Shown: piece after piece, positions 50,545 to 63,700 of the stretch
Numbering within the stretch: position 1 is the stretch's first letter
How the letters are laid out: the number at the start of each line of letters is the position of its first letter
Origin: Acridotheres tristis
Taxonomy: Eukaryota > Chordata > Aves > Passeriformes > Sturnidae
Assembly (NCBI GenBank): GCA_037013685.1
Contig: CM072888.1
Location: 13,272,216-13,336,215 of the forward strand
Length of the DNA stretch: 64,000 nucleotides
Reading direction: 5' to 3'
Translations under genes and position numbers: made by a program
The notes under the pieces: model-generated
The model's input: only the letters and a program-made list of their open reading frames with translations
Told to the model about the DNA's origin: nothing
Databases searched by the model: none

Positions 50545-50642
50545 GTACCAAAACATTTGAATCTTTATAACTGGACAACCTGTTAGATTTTCAGTACCAA
50601 AACATTTGAATCTTTATAACTGGACAACCTGTTAGATTTTCA
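50545..50642. repeat. Perfect 49-bp tandem duplication
   Basis: The segment beginning gtaccaaaacatttg and ending gttagattttca occurs at 50545-50593 and is repeated base for base at 50594-50642. In the ARHGAP10 direction it lies about 54 nt upstream of the splice acceptor at 50491. Each copy contains ctaac, a branch-point-like motif on the - strand. Perfect identity implies either a very recent duplication or an assembly artefact. Confidence 0.97.
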
Positions 50643-52540
50643 AACTCAAACCAAATCATATTGTCAAGTTGATTTTGCAGAAATGGCCATTGAATGATTC
50701 TGCACTCCTCCTTGGATAAGCTAAGGAGAATTACCTGAGATGCATGACATAAGCAATGAAAGGGCAAAATTCCCCATTCCTTATCTCATAAAGACAGACA
50801 AAGTGAAATTGCATAGAGCAGGCTATTATTTGAGCTGCCACTCTGCCTTTACAAGTTTTGATGAATCTATTTAAAAAATCTCCTCAGTGCTGTACAAAGG
50901 CATGTGCAACTGGGAAGATTTCTAAACAGGCTGCAGCTCTTACAGCATTGGGATCAATCTCTGGATTGAGATCTCCTTCATGAAGCTGTGCAAACACTGC
51001 CTCAGTGGCTGCCCTCACCAACACACTGCTCAAATAGGTATCAAGTTAATGGCTGAACACAAAGTTGCCACAAGAGGAGAAGAAATAGCAGGCAAAATTT
51101 AAAACTTGTATTAGTAAACACACAGAGTTGTCCCCAGCATAAAGAGCATTTCTAATTTTACACCTTGAAGAACTGAAGTGTTCCAGCAGTGGAAGGTTTT
51201 CGTTCATTGCATGGACAAAACAACAAATAGTCCAAAAGCTGGCTGTCAGCATCTTTGGAACAAGCAGTTTCTAAGCAGAAACAGAATTAAAATCATTTGC
51301 ACACAGCAATTGTCCCTCAGAGGTAGACTTCCCAATACAGCATTTATGACTTTGTCTTACTCCAAAATTAACCTCTTAGATAGCACTGATATGAAAAAGC
51401 ACCACCAAAATCTAAGAACTCAGTCAAGAAGGTTTTTGTGGGAGCCTAAATGCACACCTAATCAAGATGGAGTGAACACAAGCAAAAAGAGGAATCAAGA
51501 ATCGGCCCAGTTATAATTGTAGGTGAATAAAAGAAAGCAGGAAACCTTAGCTAATTTAAATCTTATTGTACACTGGGATATTTAATTTCTAGAAGAAATT
51601 ATCACTATTTATTGGTTTGCATACCATGATTAACAATCAAATTCAACTTTTACAAACTTATTGTATCTCATAGTCATTCTAGCAATTCTACAGTTAAGCA
51701 GGCATTTATTTTGATTAATTTTTTTAAATTTAGTACATTATAATGTGAATGTCACATTCCTTAGTACAAGACAATGGCTTTTCCTTTGGAATTGTGTCAG
51801 ATGGCCTTTGAATAAAAACTGGAATTCACAGTTTATAAAACAGCATTCTACAGTTAATTCCACTCGTAAAAATGAAACTTAAGTGTGCTGGAATCATGAC
51901 CAGAAGGGTTTATCAAAACATGCTCTGCTTTTGAAAATTATCACATTTACCAAATAAGGGAAGGAATCATATGTATTAAACTGAATGATGGGCTGGATTA
52001 TGCTGTCTAGAAACATATTTCATGCTTAACTTTGGGAAGAGGATATCCAGTCATCTTTTCTGCCTGGGAATCTTCCACTGCACAATTTTTTACATCTTTG
52101 AACAGCATCTATGTAATTTTAGGGTTTTCTTTTACTTGTCTTCTTCCTCCCATTTTTACCTAATAATTGAAAAATTTTCCTCAAATAAAAGAAAAAGCTT
52201 CAGCTAAAAGTGACTTCATTCAGAGACAAACCAATAAAATTAACATCAGCATTTGGATCATTTTCTCTAAATACTGAGGGTAAAAACAATTCTCAATGGT
52301 ACTGTAAAGTTTATAAAGTTTGCCAGAAAGTAAATGATTTCTTCATCATTCTCCACACATAATGTCTACATGCAGAATTAATTTTAACTCAGCAGGTGAA
52401 CACAAGACAAAAGTTTTTCAAAAGTGAATTTTAAAAAGTATCCTACTTGCACAGACTAAACTCTTCCACTTAAAGCAATCCTGAGACTTAGATAAAATAT
52501 ATTTTCCTTGCTATTTATTAAATTCAAATCAATCTCTTGG

Positions 52541-52608
52541 AAGGGGGGTTGGAATGATATGATCTTTAAGGTCCCTTCCAACCTAAGCCATTCCATGATT
52601 CTGTGATT
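52541..52608 (+). mobile_element. CR1 LINE 3' end fragment
   Basis: ggttggaatgatatgatctt, then aaggtcccttccaacc, then ccattccatgattctgtgat is the terminal part of a CR1 element with its ATTCTRTGAT-type end. Only about 68 bp is left. It lies antisense to ARHGAP10 in the 10.1-kb intron. Confidence 0.93.
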
Positions 52609-54353
52609 AGGATTGGTGTTAGGCTCATTTGTGAAACCTGTAAAACTACTGGAAACAGAAAAATAACACTCCAAGTATATTGCCAAAGGAGTATTAAAAT
52701 GCCTCTAATGCAAACTATTCATAATTCAAGAATATTCTACCAATGGCCTTTTGTAATGTACACCTCAGATGTGTGGTTTGATTTTCAACGAATGAATATT
52801 AAAACTTGCCTTTATTAAATATTTCATTGATAGATGCATCATGTTAATCTCTGCAATTTACTCAGTCAGCTCTAGAATAACACACACCACCTGCACCTCA
52901 CACAGAATTAATGACTTCAAAGCAATGCTCAGAACACAGAGAACACAAAAGGAACCCTCTGACCCAGGGAAGCATTGGTCATTCATAAGAACACTCAGAA
53001 TAAATACCAGATGGTTTCTTGCTGAGACTTGGAGAGGAAAGAAAGAAGAGGGGGGAAAAAAAAGGAAAAAGGTGTGCACATAGAGGAACAGAAGATGAAA
53101 TAAAATGTTCAGCTCCATGCCGTGGCATGCTAATTTCTCAAGTTACAGAGACTCAACAAGAAGCATAATCTATCACCAAGTAAGACTACACTGTCCTTTA
53201 CCAGACAGTGTATATTATATAGAAGCATGTTAGAATTGGCAGGTTTTCTACAAATTCTGAGCCACTCCAACAGTTGTAGTGGAAAAACACTCCAGAAGTA
53301 CAGGTATGTGGAGTGCTGGGCTGCTCCCTCCCCCACTTCTTTGATGAATTCCCTTAATACTTTTCAGCTGTAGGGAAAACACTGCAGCAGAATTTGCCTG
53401 TCACTTTAGGCTCCTGGTTACCCAGCAAGAGATCGTGCTCTACAATCCAGCAGGAGACAAAAAAACCCAACTCATTTTTCAATAGCAATGGTTTCACCAT
53501 GGTAAGAAGAAAAAAAACAAAGAAAAAACAAGTTAATAGCTTTAACTATTAAGCATATCCTAGAAATTATGAATTTGGTTGTGAGGGGTTTTTTTTTTAA
53601 TTTATTGTACTTGGTTACCTCAGGAACCACTTAATTCTTGTTATTGAAACAGAAGGTTTCACTCAATAAGAAAAATAATTTCCAATGTTGCAGTGTGTAA
53701 GCAACAAAAAGTTAGATTTTATTGTTTTTTCCTTGAAAAGGTTCTTGTCATAGCAAGGCTACCTTGCTACAAAGATTTGCACATCTTGTTTATCAAGATG
53801 ATGATATATTAGAAAGTATTGCACGTGTTATCACACAGCATCTCAACTTTAAGAAGGTATGTTGAAGAAATCCTTTCTCCTAAGGCTAAAATGAAGGCAG
53901 TGCATTTCCTGTGGGTAGGAAAAAAACCCAAAAAGGCTGACATAACCATCTCTCTTTGAGGAAAAAATGCTATTGTCTAGCATAGTGAACGATGGGAAAA
54001 GGGAGGAGGGGGGGAATGGCTTTACTGAAAATAAGCTAGAGATTTTGTGCTGATATTCAGAAAGAAACTTCTGAAAACAAGATTTTATTGGATGTTTATC
54101 TGGCTGGTTCCTAAGGTAACACAGCTAAAGAGCAGCCTCTTATCTTGAGAGCAAGAAGAGAGTCTGTGAAAAGAATCTACACTGCAACTCTTGAGAAAAA
54201 AAGGGTTGTTTCAGACAAGTTTGGCAGCACCACGGCTGTCGTATCACAGTGTCTGGCTGACAAACTCAATGAAAGCGTTCTTGAAAGGTTTCATTACAAG
54301 AAGACAGTGTGTATCAGAGGGTGTTGGCTATTTCTGGTTCTATATCCAGTAGT

Positions 54354-54374
54354 GACCACCACCACCACCACCAC
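54354..54374. repeat. (ACC)n simple repeat
   Basis: About seven uninterrupted acc units lie in an ARHGAP10 intron. They create His/Thr/Val-run frames that are not coding. Confidence 0.9.
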
Positions 54375-55666
54375 GTCTTCCTGCACGTTAAAATCCCCTG
54401 TGCCTTGAGGAGTGGGGAGCAGAAGAATATGTGGCCAAAATTCTAGAAATTGTCGTAGCTGCAGCAAAGCTGGAGACAAACAGAAGGCCAGAATTTCCCC
54501 ATCTGTGTTCCCCCTGGAAAGAAACTGCATCCTCAAAATTTAAAGTATGTGACATGCACGCAGCTTTCCTGAACCCTCATTTATACAGAGCACATCAGTC
54601 AGCACTGAAATAGAGGCTTTTTTAACTTGGATTGTGAAGTCTCAGTGAAGCAGCTAACACATTAGTGAAATAATCTTTCACACCAGTCTGGTAAATCCAA
54701 AGTTAATGTCTACAGCACCTGTCCCGAGTTAAAGCATTTTTAAATGATAATTCAGACAAAGCAAAAGTGAAATATGTACATCTATAAGCTTATAGCTCAC
54801 TGCTGCTCCTTTCAAGGGGAAAAATAAAAGAGGGGGCTGTGTTCCCCTGGAAGCATGAAAAGAAAATAAATTAAAAAAAAATTAACAAAGGAACATTAGC
54901 TCATGCCAGTGGTTGCATCCTCAGCCCTCCCTGTCCTGAGCACACACACCATTTATCCTGTGCTCATACAGCAGTGCTGCTGTCAGGCTCCAAGGAGATG
55001 GCAAGGTCTGTTTTGTACGAGCCACATGACTAAGTTATATTATGCCTGTCTCAAAGAAGCTGCAAAATGAGGGCTCTTGCTCTGCTTGCATAACGAAAGG
55101 GTACAAAAAGAAGTGCCTGCTCCACTAAACTCAAAGTGCTGAGTCACTGGAGAGGTGGCAGCTGAAACAAAAACAAAGTGCAGAATAAGCACAATGACCC
55201 AACAGCAGCTAGAGTACCTTCTTTCAATAAAACAGGATGATGACATCAGATATTTTAAAAAGTTTTCAAGACAGTGAAACCAAAGTCACTCATCATTTAT
55301 GTAAAACTGCAAATTCACACCACTGCCAGATACTACAAAAAAGAAAGTATTACCATTTTAAGAACACATGCAGTCAATGGATGTAGATATAACAAGGCTG
55401 ATGGGAATTCACTCAGCAGTCAAACAAAATTAATAACTATCTCCAAGGCTTCTGTTACGAGCAGAACTCCACTGTCTCTGCCTGCCCTTGCCATCTGATG
55501 GCCCTTTTAACATCAGTTTGCTCATCAGCAATTTGAACAGCTTGAGATTTCATGAAGAATGAGTAATGTCTTCCCAGCTTGGTTACAAAGGTCCTGGATG
55601 CTGCACCAGATCTTGTCACCATTTTATTTTAAAAAACCAAAACTAGGTCCACAGTGTAACACTTCT

Positions 55667-55720
55667 ATACCATTGAGCTGGGTGACAGAATATTTTATAT
55701 ACCATATAGCTGGGTAACAG
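55667..55720. repeat. Short diverged direct repeat
   Basis: ataccattgagctgggtgac at 55667 and ataccatatagctgggtaac at 55699 are related units offset by 32 bp with a few differences. They are intronic, with no evident role. Confidence 0.6.
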
Positions 55721-58700
55721 TCAGGAGAACCTATTAAGAAAAATTCATAAGAAATGTGAAAAAGGACTGAATTATTTTATCTTCCCTTGCATGTTCCTGA
55801 AAATCCATTTATATTGGTGCTTCCAGTTCTCCTCTGGGCTTTGAGCACCTTTGGTGTTTGGACTGTCAGGACTGTACCTTGCATGCTTCTATAGAAGCAT
55901 CCAAAGTGGGATTCAGTTTGGAAACTATGAATCTCACTATTCTTAGCCCAGAAATGTAATTGCTTTAACAAGCCCTGTACCCACCCACACTAATGAAAAC
56001 GCTTGAAGGACAGGAATGCTTTCCATCCCCTCCAACTGCAAAATCCCAGAGGCTTAGAGAGGGAAAGAAGAACAAGCAAGGTAAACAGAAACTCGGTATC
56101 ATCTTGAAGAAGGCTATTCCATATCCTGCATCATAACTCCATCCAGAACAACCATCAGAAGTCACCATGTTCCAGCCCCCTGGGAAACCCAGACACCCTG
56201 CAGTCTCAGATCCCAAAAATGAACTCTCCAGCTGATAAACAAGACATTAGTTTTCATGATTTGAATGAAGAAGTGATCATGCAGTAAGTGTAGGATATTT
56301 CCAACAAAAAAGGGAAGCCTGACCCAATTCTGAAAACCCAGCACTGTGAGGGGTAAGTCTGTACATGAGCCCTGGCACAGGGCATTGTACTGTAAGCACA
56401 AAGAAATCTCGTGACAACAAGGGGCCAGTTACAGCAACAAATCTTTCCTTATCAGAAAGAGGTCCTCAGAAGGATTAATTACAACACATAGTGAGTCCAG
56501 AGAATACCAAGTGTTCAGTTTTTTCGGTTCATTCTGAGGTCAAGTAAAAACAAACATAAGGCAGCCCACAGTATTTCAGGACATGACTTGTAATCCACCT
56601 TTTGACAAATCAGTCATTGCAATAAGGAAACCTGTACTAATCCATCAGAAGCCAGAACTCTGGAAAGGCTGAATAGGACAGGCCTCACATCAATAAATGA
56701 TTCTGTAAGTAAATTCTATAATCAAACCACAACAGCTGCAACAAAAAAAGGTTCCCTCACCCTTTTTTAATTTAATTACACGACTCCACATCTGATACTG
56801 AAACTTTGCAATACCATCTCCTTCACTATAAAAGGTTTAAATCACATTTCATCTTTACTTGCTTAGGTATATTTATTAGACATCAAAGTGTATACTCAGT
56901 TTAGCTATCACAGCTCTCTTCTGCATGTGCAAAGCCATAGTGCAATAGGGTGAAATTCAAGCTTTGTATCATTAACTTTCAACTGTAGGTAAAATGGAAG
57001 ATTGACTACAGCTCCACAGTTCAAGTGCAGTTTAAGAACTACCAATAACCCCTTCTAATCCATATCTCCAAACCCAAGACCATCACTTTTATCAAAACAG
57101 TTTGGGGACTAGCTTAGAAAGGGTATCCAGCCTCTTAGTATCTGAAATCTTGAACTCCTCTTAGGAAACTAACATTTTGAACAACTAAAATTCTGAGTTT
57201 CATACACCACAGTAATAAAAATCTGATTGATTAGGGTGCAGATTTTTTAGTGCCAATTAGAAGGCACTGAAAGTAATGTCAGGGTCACATCCTCCAGCAA
57301 AAAGCTATCAAGCCTCATGAAGAAAAGATGTGGCAGATTTACTTGCTTTTTGGGCAAATACAATACAAAAACCAGAAACTGTGTAGGAGAGAGTCTGTAT
57401 GGACACTTAAACCAGCAAGGAAAAAAGGAAAAATGCAAATGCTGTGGTTAACATTAAACTGAGATTGCTGTTGCTGCTCTACCTTAAAGGGAAAAAATGT
57501 CCATACTATTGCAGCTTACAACTATGAGTTTATGTTTGAGATCACCTTGTGCAAAGCATCCTTAGATAGAAGGTATTTTCAAACAGTACATGTTTATAAC
57601 ACAGTGCTCCATCAAGTAGAAGTGGTAATTTGCCCATCCTAAGCTATTTGGAGTTTGAATCCTGTGTCTACAAAAACTACTCTGTAACTTGGTGATTGAC
57701 AGGGGGGAAAAAAAAAAAAGCTATATTCTACCATAGAGTGTATGTAAAAATAAAACATATTTATTTTTAGCATTTGGCTCTAGATGGAAGTGTGAAGTTA
57801 AAAATAACTTCAGGAAAAAGGTTAAAAAAAGTTTAGGGTGCATAACAGTCCTAAAGCAGTAAACTCAGGTCTCCACTGAGAACCACCCCTGCCAAGCATC
57901 ACCCAAGTCTCTACTCACCCCTGCAGCAGCACGTGACAACACAGGACATATGTCTGATCCACACAGATCTTTCAGAGAAAATCTAGCATCAGGCAGACAC
58001 ACACTTACAGACATGAAAACCAACAGCTTAACGGGGCTTCAGAATGGCACATATGTGAAACATCACCTTCGAGTTACACCGTATGCACAGCACATCTTTA
58101 AATGCTCACATGACAATTGAGCAGTCAGGGCTTTGTGAGATGTTTCAGATTGGTGGCACAGCCCTTGCTCTCAGCTTCTCTCACCACTCTGGCCATCAAG
58201 CCTCTCCTACAGCCCATCAGGAGCGAGGGTGCATTTGCTTCCATTTGGTGCTCACCTCACCATGCTGGAAGCTGTAGCTTTTTTGGCTTTGGAAGGTGGG
58301 ACAAGGAAAGGGCATGCAGCACAAAAATCTCTGCCAGGAAACATCATGGTGACAACAGCTATCATTCTGGAAAAAAAAAAACAAGCTTCTTTCTTGAAAA
58401 CAAATACCACAGAAAGTATTTTTGCTATCCATCACGTACTCTTGCTTAAAGCAAACTACTGGTGTAAACCAGCTCTTGGAATATCTGACATATCTTGACC
58501 CACAATGCAACATCCCTCCCCTGGGAAACACTGCAAGCAACTCTTCTGCCACAAAGAAGTCACCATCACCTTGTTGACTGCATAACTCCAGAGTGATCGA
58601 TCTCTGACAAGAAACACCCATGTGTTATAAACATCAGCAGAAACTTGAGAAACCGGATCCTCTGGTATAATTCCATCTCCCCTAGACTCAGGATGGCATT

Positions 58701-60604
58701 TGCTGTAGCTCAGTGAACACCTGCAATACCATTTGAGGAATGATACTGTGCTTCAAGAACTGATTTTGTCCCATTTTGGCTCAAAATACAAACCATTTTG
58801 AAATCCTGCACAAACAGAAAGGATTGCTCTTCACCTAACTCAAAAGATTGGTCCAGCTTATGAAAATAGTCTGCAACCATCACCCAGTGCTACGTTTCCT
58901 GGAGCTGAGAGAGCTACCAGAGCTTCATTCTGCCATTACTACACTGGAGCTGCTCTGTGTTTTGGTTTGGGTTTTATTTGTTAAGGCAGGGCTCTCTGAG
59001 TCATCCGAACTAGAAGGGGAAGAGCAGCCAATTTGAGGTGAGAAAGCAGAGGAAAGAAAGAATGTAACTTTCACAGACTACTCTCTGTCACTGCCCAGGC
59101 TTGTTACAGAGGTAGCTCTTAAGCAGACTTCAGAGACAGGCAAGTGGAAGAAAGAAACTACTTTTGACAAATAATCTAAATGCACATACCATGCACCTTT
59201 ATTTTTTTCCCTTCCAAAGAGAACTCTAAGTACTGTTTCCAACTGAGCAGAAAGCCTCAAGCCATCAACATCAAGTCAGGTTTCCAAAACACCAGTGCAG
59301 GATAATTTCTGATGAAAATTAACAAACGCAAACAAAAAACTTGCAATATTCCTTCAAATACCTGAAGTGCCCAAACCCTTTGGATAAAACCAACACTCCT
59401 CCTTTTATTCTCTGAAGTGTCATTATCATTGTTCTGCTAACCCTGTGTTCCTTAATCAGCTTTCATTGACTATCCAGTTTTATACCAACTACAGCATCTT
59501 TTCCACACATGCACTTCTCTTTGGTAAGTACAATTTATTGCTAATTCTACTCATTTCTAGAGAATAGTACAAGAGGATATGGGAAGAGTAACTTCAGACC
59601 TCTACTGAAGAAACATTTATGGAAAATACCTATAAATCTGGAATTCTTTCAATACATATGAGAGAAAAAAAAATCGTTACAGTTAATAAACACTGAAGTC
59701 AGCAGTTAATTTTTATTAATTATTCTATGACTATCTATATATTCTCACGTGTTACATACATCTACACGCATATTTTACACTTGTTTCACCACCAGAGCTG
59801 ACTAGTCAGAATGCCATTATGGAAAATACTTGTAACAGATCTTTTCTCCAGGCCTGCTCCTTCCACTCTTTTTGGCACTAAAGGCTGGAAAAGTTTGTCT
59901 TGATAGTGGTTAAAGCCTGAATGAATAGCAAACCAGAGAATTCAATTCAAGTTCAACTCTGCTTTAAAACCAAGTTACAGTCTGCTTTTTGTGTATCAAA
60001 CCTGAATATGTATTAGAGAGATAGGACTAACATTCCTATGTCAATTTTTGCTAAATTTAAGTCATGCTCAAAACCAGAACACTTACAGCATCTATTGAAA
60101 GTGAGAGACTGCACTTCCCTTGGAAACCAGGCATTTAATTTGTTAAGAGATAAAAAATTATAATGTTCTTTGACAATAGCATCTGAGCACACACTCATTG
60201 CAGTGTGTTTATCCAAACCCAAAGTGGGGCCCAAAACCTTAAAAGCATGGCATCTAAGTGCCATATTAGTTAATATTTTCTTGAAATAAAACTCGGGTAA
60301 TACATCATATAGAGAATAACTTATATACTCCCTGCTTAAATAAAAAAAAATTAAAACTATTTAAAATGTTATAAAAGGTCACAGGAAAATAAAGTAGATT
60401 TCAATGGAACAAGAACATATTTTTCCTGGAAGCATTTAAGTAGGCTCTAAGCTCCACCACAACATACAAATATATCTTTTTGTAGCAGAAGAAAAACACA
60501 ATTACATGCAATTTCTAAAAATCACTCCTCACCAAACTGAAAAGGGAAATGTGTTTCACAATCATACCAGTGGAAACATCCTTACTTAATATTCAGATAC
60601 TTAC

Positions 60605-60767
60605 AGATTTGTTGTCCAGCCTGCAAGATCTCCACTGTTCACGATAAGGTGATTTTCATCCAGTAGCCCAGGGGGGCTGCTGGAAAAGGCAAGTGTTGGA
60701 GACTGGGAAGAAAGAGAATCCATGCTCCCAGTTGGGGTGTCTTCTCTGGGAGAGCTGTGACTGTCAG
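60605..60767 (-). CDS. ARHGAP10: ARHGAP10 exon: Ser/Thr/Pro-rich linker after the RhoGAP domain
   Basis: On the - strand a ttttctag acceptor precedes DSHSSPREDTPTGSMDSLSS, then QSPTLAFSSSPPGLLDENH and LIVNSGDLAGWTTN, followed by a gtaagt donor. EDTPT.S.DSLSS and the NHL..(N/D)(S/G)G block match the human linker from memory, which fixes the gene. The segment is Ser/Pro-rich and probably disordered, with several SP sites that could be phosphorylated. The exon is 163 bp. It needs one base from an upstream exon beyond the window and leaves after CT of a Leu codon completed at 50490. The BAR, PH and RhoGAP domains are encoded further right, outside the window. Confidence 0.92.
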
Positions 60768-63700
60768 CTAGAAAAGAGAGCACAAGTTAGGATACTCAAG
60801 GAATTAGCTCATAAAGCCAGATAATCTGCCTTGGAGATAATGTCCTGAAATATGTAAGAGAAGAAACCTTACTGTCCCATCTCCACTGGGTATTTTGGAG
60901 GACAAGCAATCTCCCAGTATTTTCCCAAAAGGTATCACTGCACAATTTCCCCCACTGCTCTCACCAGGCTTTCGTCACATTCAACACATTCCCAGTCCCT
61001 TTTCAGTTGTGTTTTATGTGAATGAAATGCTAAATTTTGGGGAGGTATTTTTAGACAAAGGCATCACCTCTGATAAGAAAATTGTTTAGGCTATGCACAT
61101 TTGCACATCTCCCTAAAAACAGTCTCTAAAGATAATTTAACACATATTGAAGAAATGAGTGCTCTCAAATACAATAAGCACAGTCTTCTCAAACATGAGA
61201 CAATGACATTTAGAAAGGTCAGAATAAGCAAGAGATCTCTAACAAACACACAATACCCAAGAACGTTACTTTTATTACCCCTTTTTAATGGTGTTATTTT
61301 TAAGAGAGCTCATTGTATTCTGATCTACAATTTGTTTTCCTAGGCTACTCTTAGGCTATCACTCAAGAGGCAACATATTCAGATATGACTGGTTAGGAAA
61401 ACATTAAAGGAATAGCATTCCTATATTCCTATCCCAAGGACCATAAGATAGTTACCAATGGGTCAAAGCAGTCATTGCAAACCGTGCTGACACATCAAGC
61501 CAAACAGCATGTTCCTCACTGAAAAGCTAACCTTCACCCACATGGCTTTTCCCTTTCAATCTTTATTTTCTAAACATCAGCTGTACATTTCATAAATTCT
61601 AAAGGAGGTGCGTGAAATGAGGATGTTTGCAAGCACTGAAGTACCAGCACAGCTAAGCCAGCAGTCTCAATATTGAGCTGTTCTCAATACATTAATGTTT
61701 AACAGCAATAAGGATCAATTCCAGCCAACCTTTACAAAGCTCCCTGCCTCCTTTCCTGCATCCATCCTACTCCCAGTAGCATTCATGAACACAACCCACA
61801 GGCCTGCCAAATAACACCACCAGAAAAGTCTAGAGTGGGTTAGATATCGCTGCCTGCACCATCTTTGTAAAAGAGTTCTGCCCTTTTGGGGAGAAAAGTT
61901 TTTGGGGAAAAAAAATTAACAACTAAGTCCTAACACAGCATCAAAATATTACAACCAAAAGCTGTGCTGGCTTGACAAGTCATGTCTCCCATATACAGTA
62001 ACAGACAAGACAAGTCCTGTATAACATTACTTTCTATTTCTAAATTAATTAGCATCTGCTCAGGGAACAACTTAATTCTACCCCATCAAGCTAAGCGCTA
62101 CTGTTGCAAAGATTGCTTCCATTTATGATTTTTTTCTTAATTAACGAAAAGTGCAACATCACCAAAAAAAATGTGGACAATGAAAAGCCACCCTTGCTGG
62201 ATAAAATCCTTCTCATAAGTATCACAGCCTCAATTCCATCTGCTACAATAGCTTAGGGTTAGCAAAGCCCTCAGCTGCTTCCTCAGCCATCTCATCCTCA
62301 CCCCCTCTCAGCAGCTCTGAGAGAACAACTTCCCTAGAGAGTAAAATGACATACAACTAAAAACAGTGAAATTATAAAAGTGATCATCTGGAAATTTCTC
62401 CCCAAGCAGCTGCTAATTTAAGGATCTAAATTAGCCCCTAGTACCGAAGAGTGATATGCTCTGAGGAGAACATTAACCTGGCAAGGTGAATCACTTGCAT
62501 TGTGGCCCAATCCTGCTCACCCAGCACCTTCCCACTGCACCAAGGCCATGGTGCTGCTGCTTCACATCTACATAACATGAGAATTACAGGAGTGTCAGGT
62601 AAAAACTAATTACATCTCATTTGCAGATGTATGTAACACAGTGATAAATATCTGAGAAATGAGACAGTGGTACTGCAACCTTACTTCATAAATTCCTTAG
62701 AACTAGACTTAAGTCCTTTTAATCCATCACAATTTCTTTTCAAAGCAGTAGTAACACAGTCTAGATTATCAAACTATATATACCATATTAGAAGGTCACA
62801 TTTAGCTCAAACATTCACTTAGCATTACTAAAATACATTTGAAAGTAATATTAATCTGGTTTTTGATATTACAAATATAACCAACTCACAGCACCACCCT
62901 ACAGAACGCAGAGGATATTCTGTTGAATTGTTTCTCAGAACACACAGAAAAAGTAAAAAAACCCCAAAACACTTCAGTCACGCACAGCAGAGTCAACACT
63001 GGAGACTGTAGTATACATGTTTGACATTATCTTAAATTAAACTGTGTGTTAAATCTTTCCTCAAATTTTACTTCTTCCTTCCTGAGCCAGTGTTTTCTCA
63101 CAGTCTCTGCTGCACTGAACTCACAAAACTAAGATTGGGTTTTGAACACTAAAAACGAATCAGGTATTTAAACAGGAAAGCTGCTAAATTCTATGGGATT
63201 AAGTAAAAACCCGCTAAAAACATGTTCAAAGACGCTTTACATTTCTGATGTCTTCAATTATCTCCTTTGTAAAGTAAAACAATATTTTTATTCACGAAGA
63301 GTCAATTCTGTATAACTGCAAATACAGAAGACTAATGACCACCTAGCACATTTTCATGATTAAAAACAATATACGCTCCAAACCTAAGTCTTCAAAATAC
63401 AAGGTCATTGCTATGATTCCAACAGCACAAAGATCTCACCCTGTATGTCAGTGCCAAAAGTTCTGCTAACTTCAGAAATGATAGTAACTCCTGTACGTGG
63501 CAGAGGCCACAGAGCTGTGCCTCATTATCTCTTCATTCAGCTTAATAACCTCCTTTTGATTAATGCTCATCTCACATTGGGGTCAAACTACATCTTCCAA
63601 ATAGTCATTGTCTGAAAACATCAGTAGATGATAAAGGGAATGAAGAATCAATTGGTTACTAATTAACAGACTTGCCAATCAATGCATGTACCTTCACTTT

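Larger units (their letters stand above)
50491..60604 (-). other. ARHGAP10: ARHGAP10 intron (10.1 kb)
   Basis: The intron lies between the two linker exons (gtaagt donor at 60604-60599; cctcttag acceptor at 50491). It contains a perfect 49-bp tandem duplication at 50545-50642, a CR1 3' fragment at 52541-52608, an (ACC)n run at 54354-54374, and a short diverged direct repeat around 55667-55720. Other open frames, at most about 134 codons near 58217-58621, show no domain I know. No further ARHGAP10 exon is needed, because the flanking exons join in phase. Confidence 0.82.
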
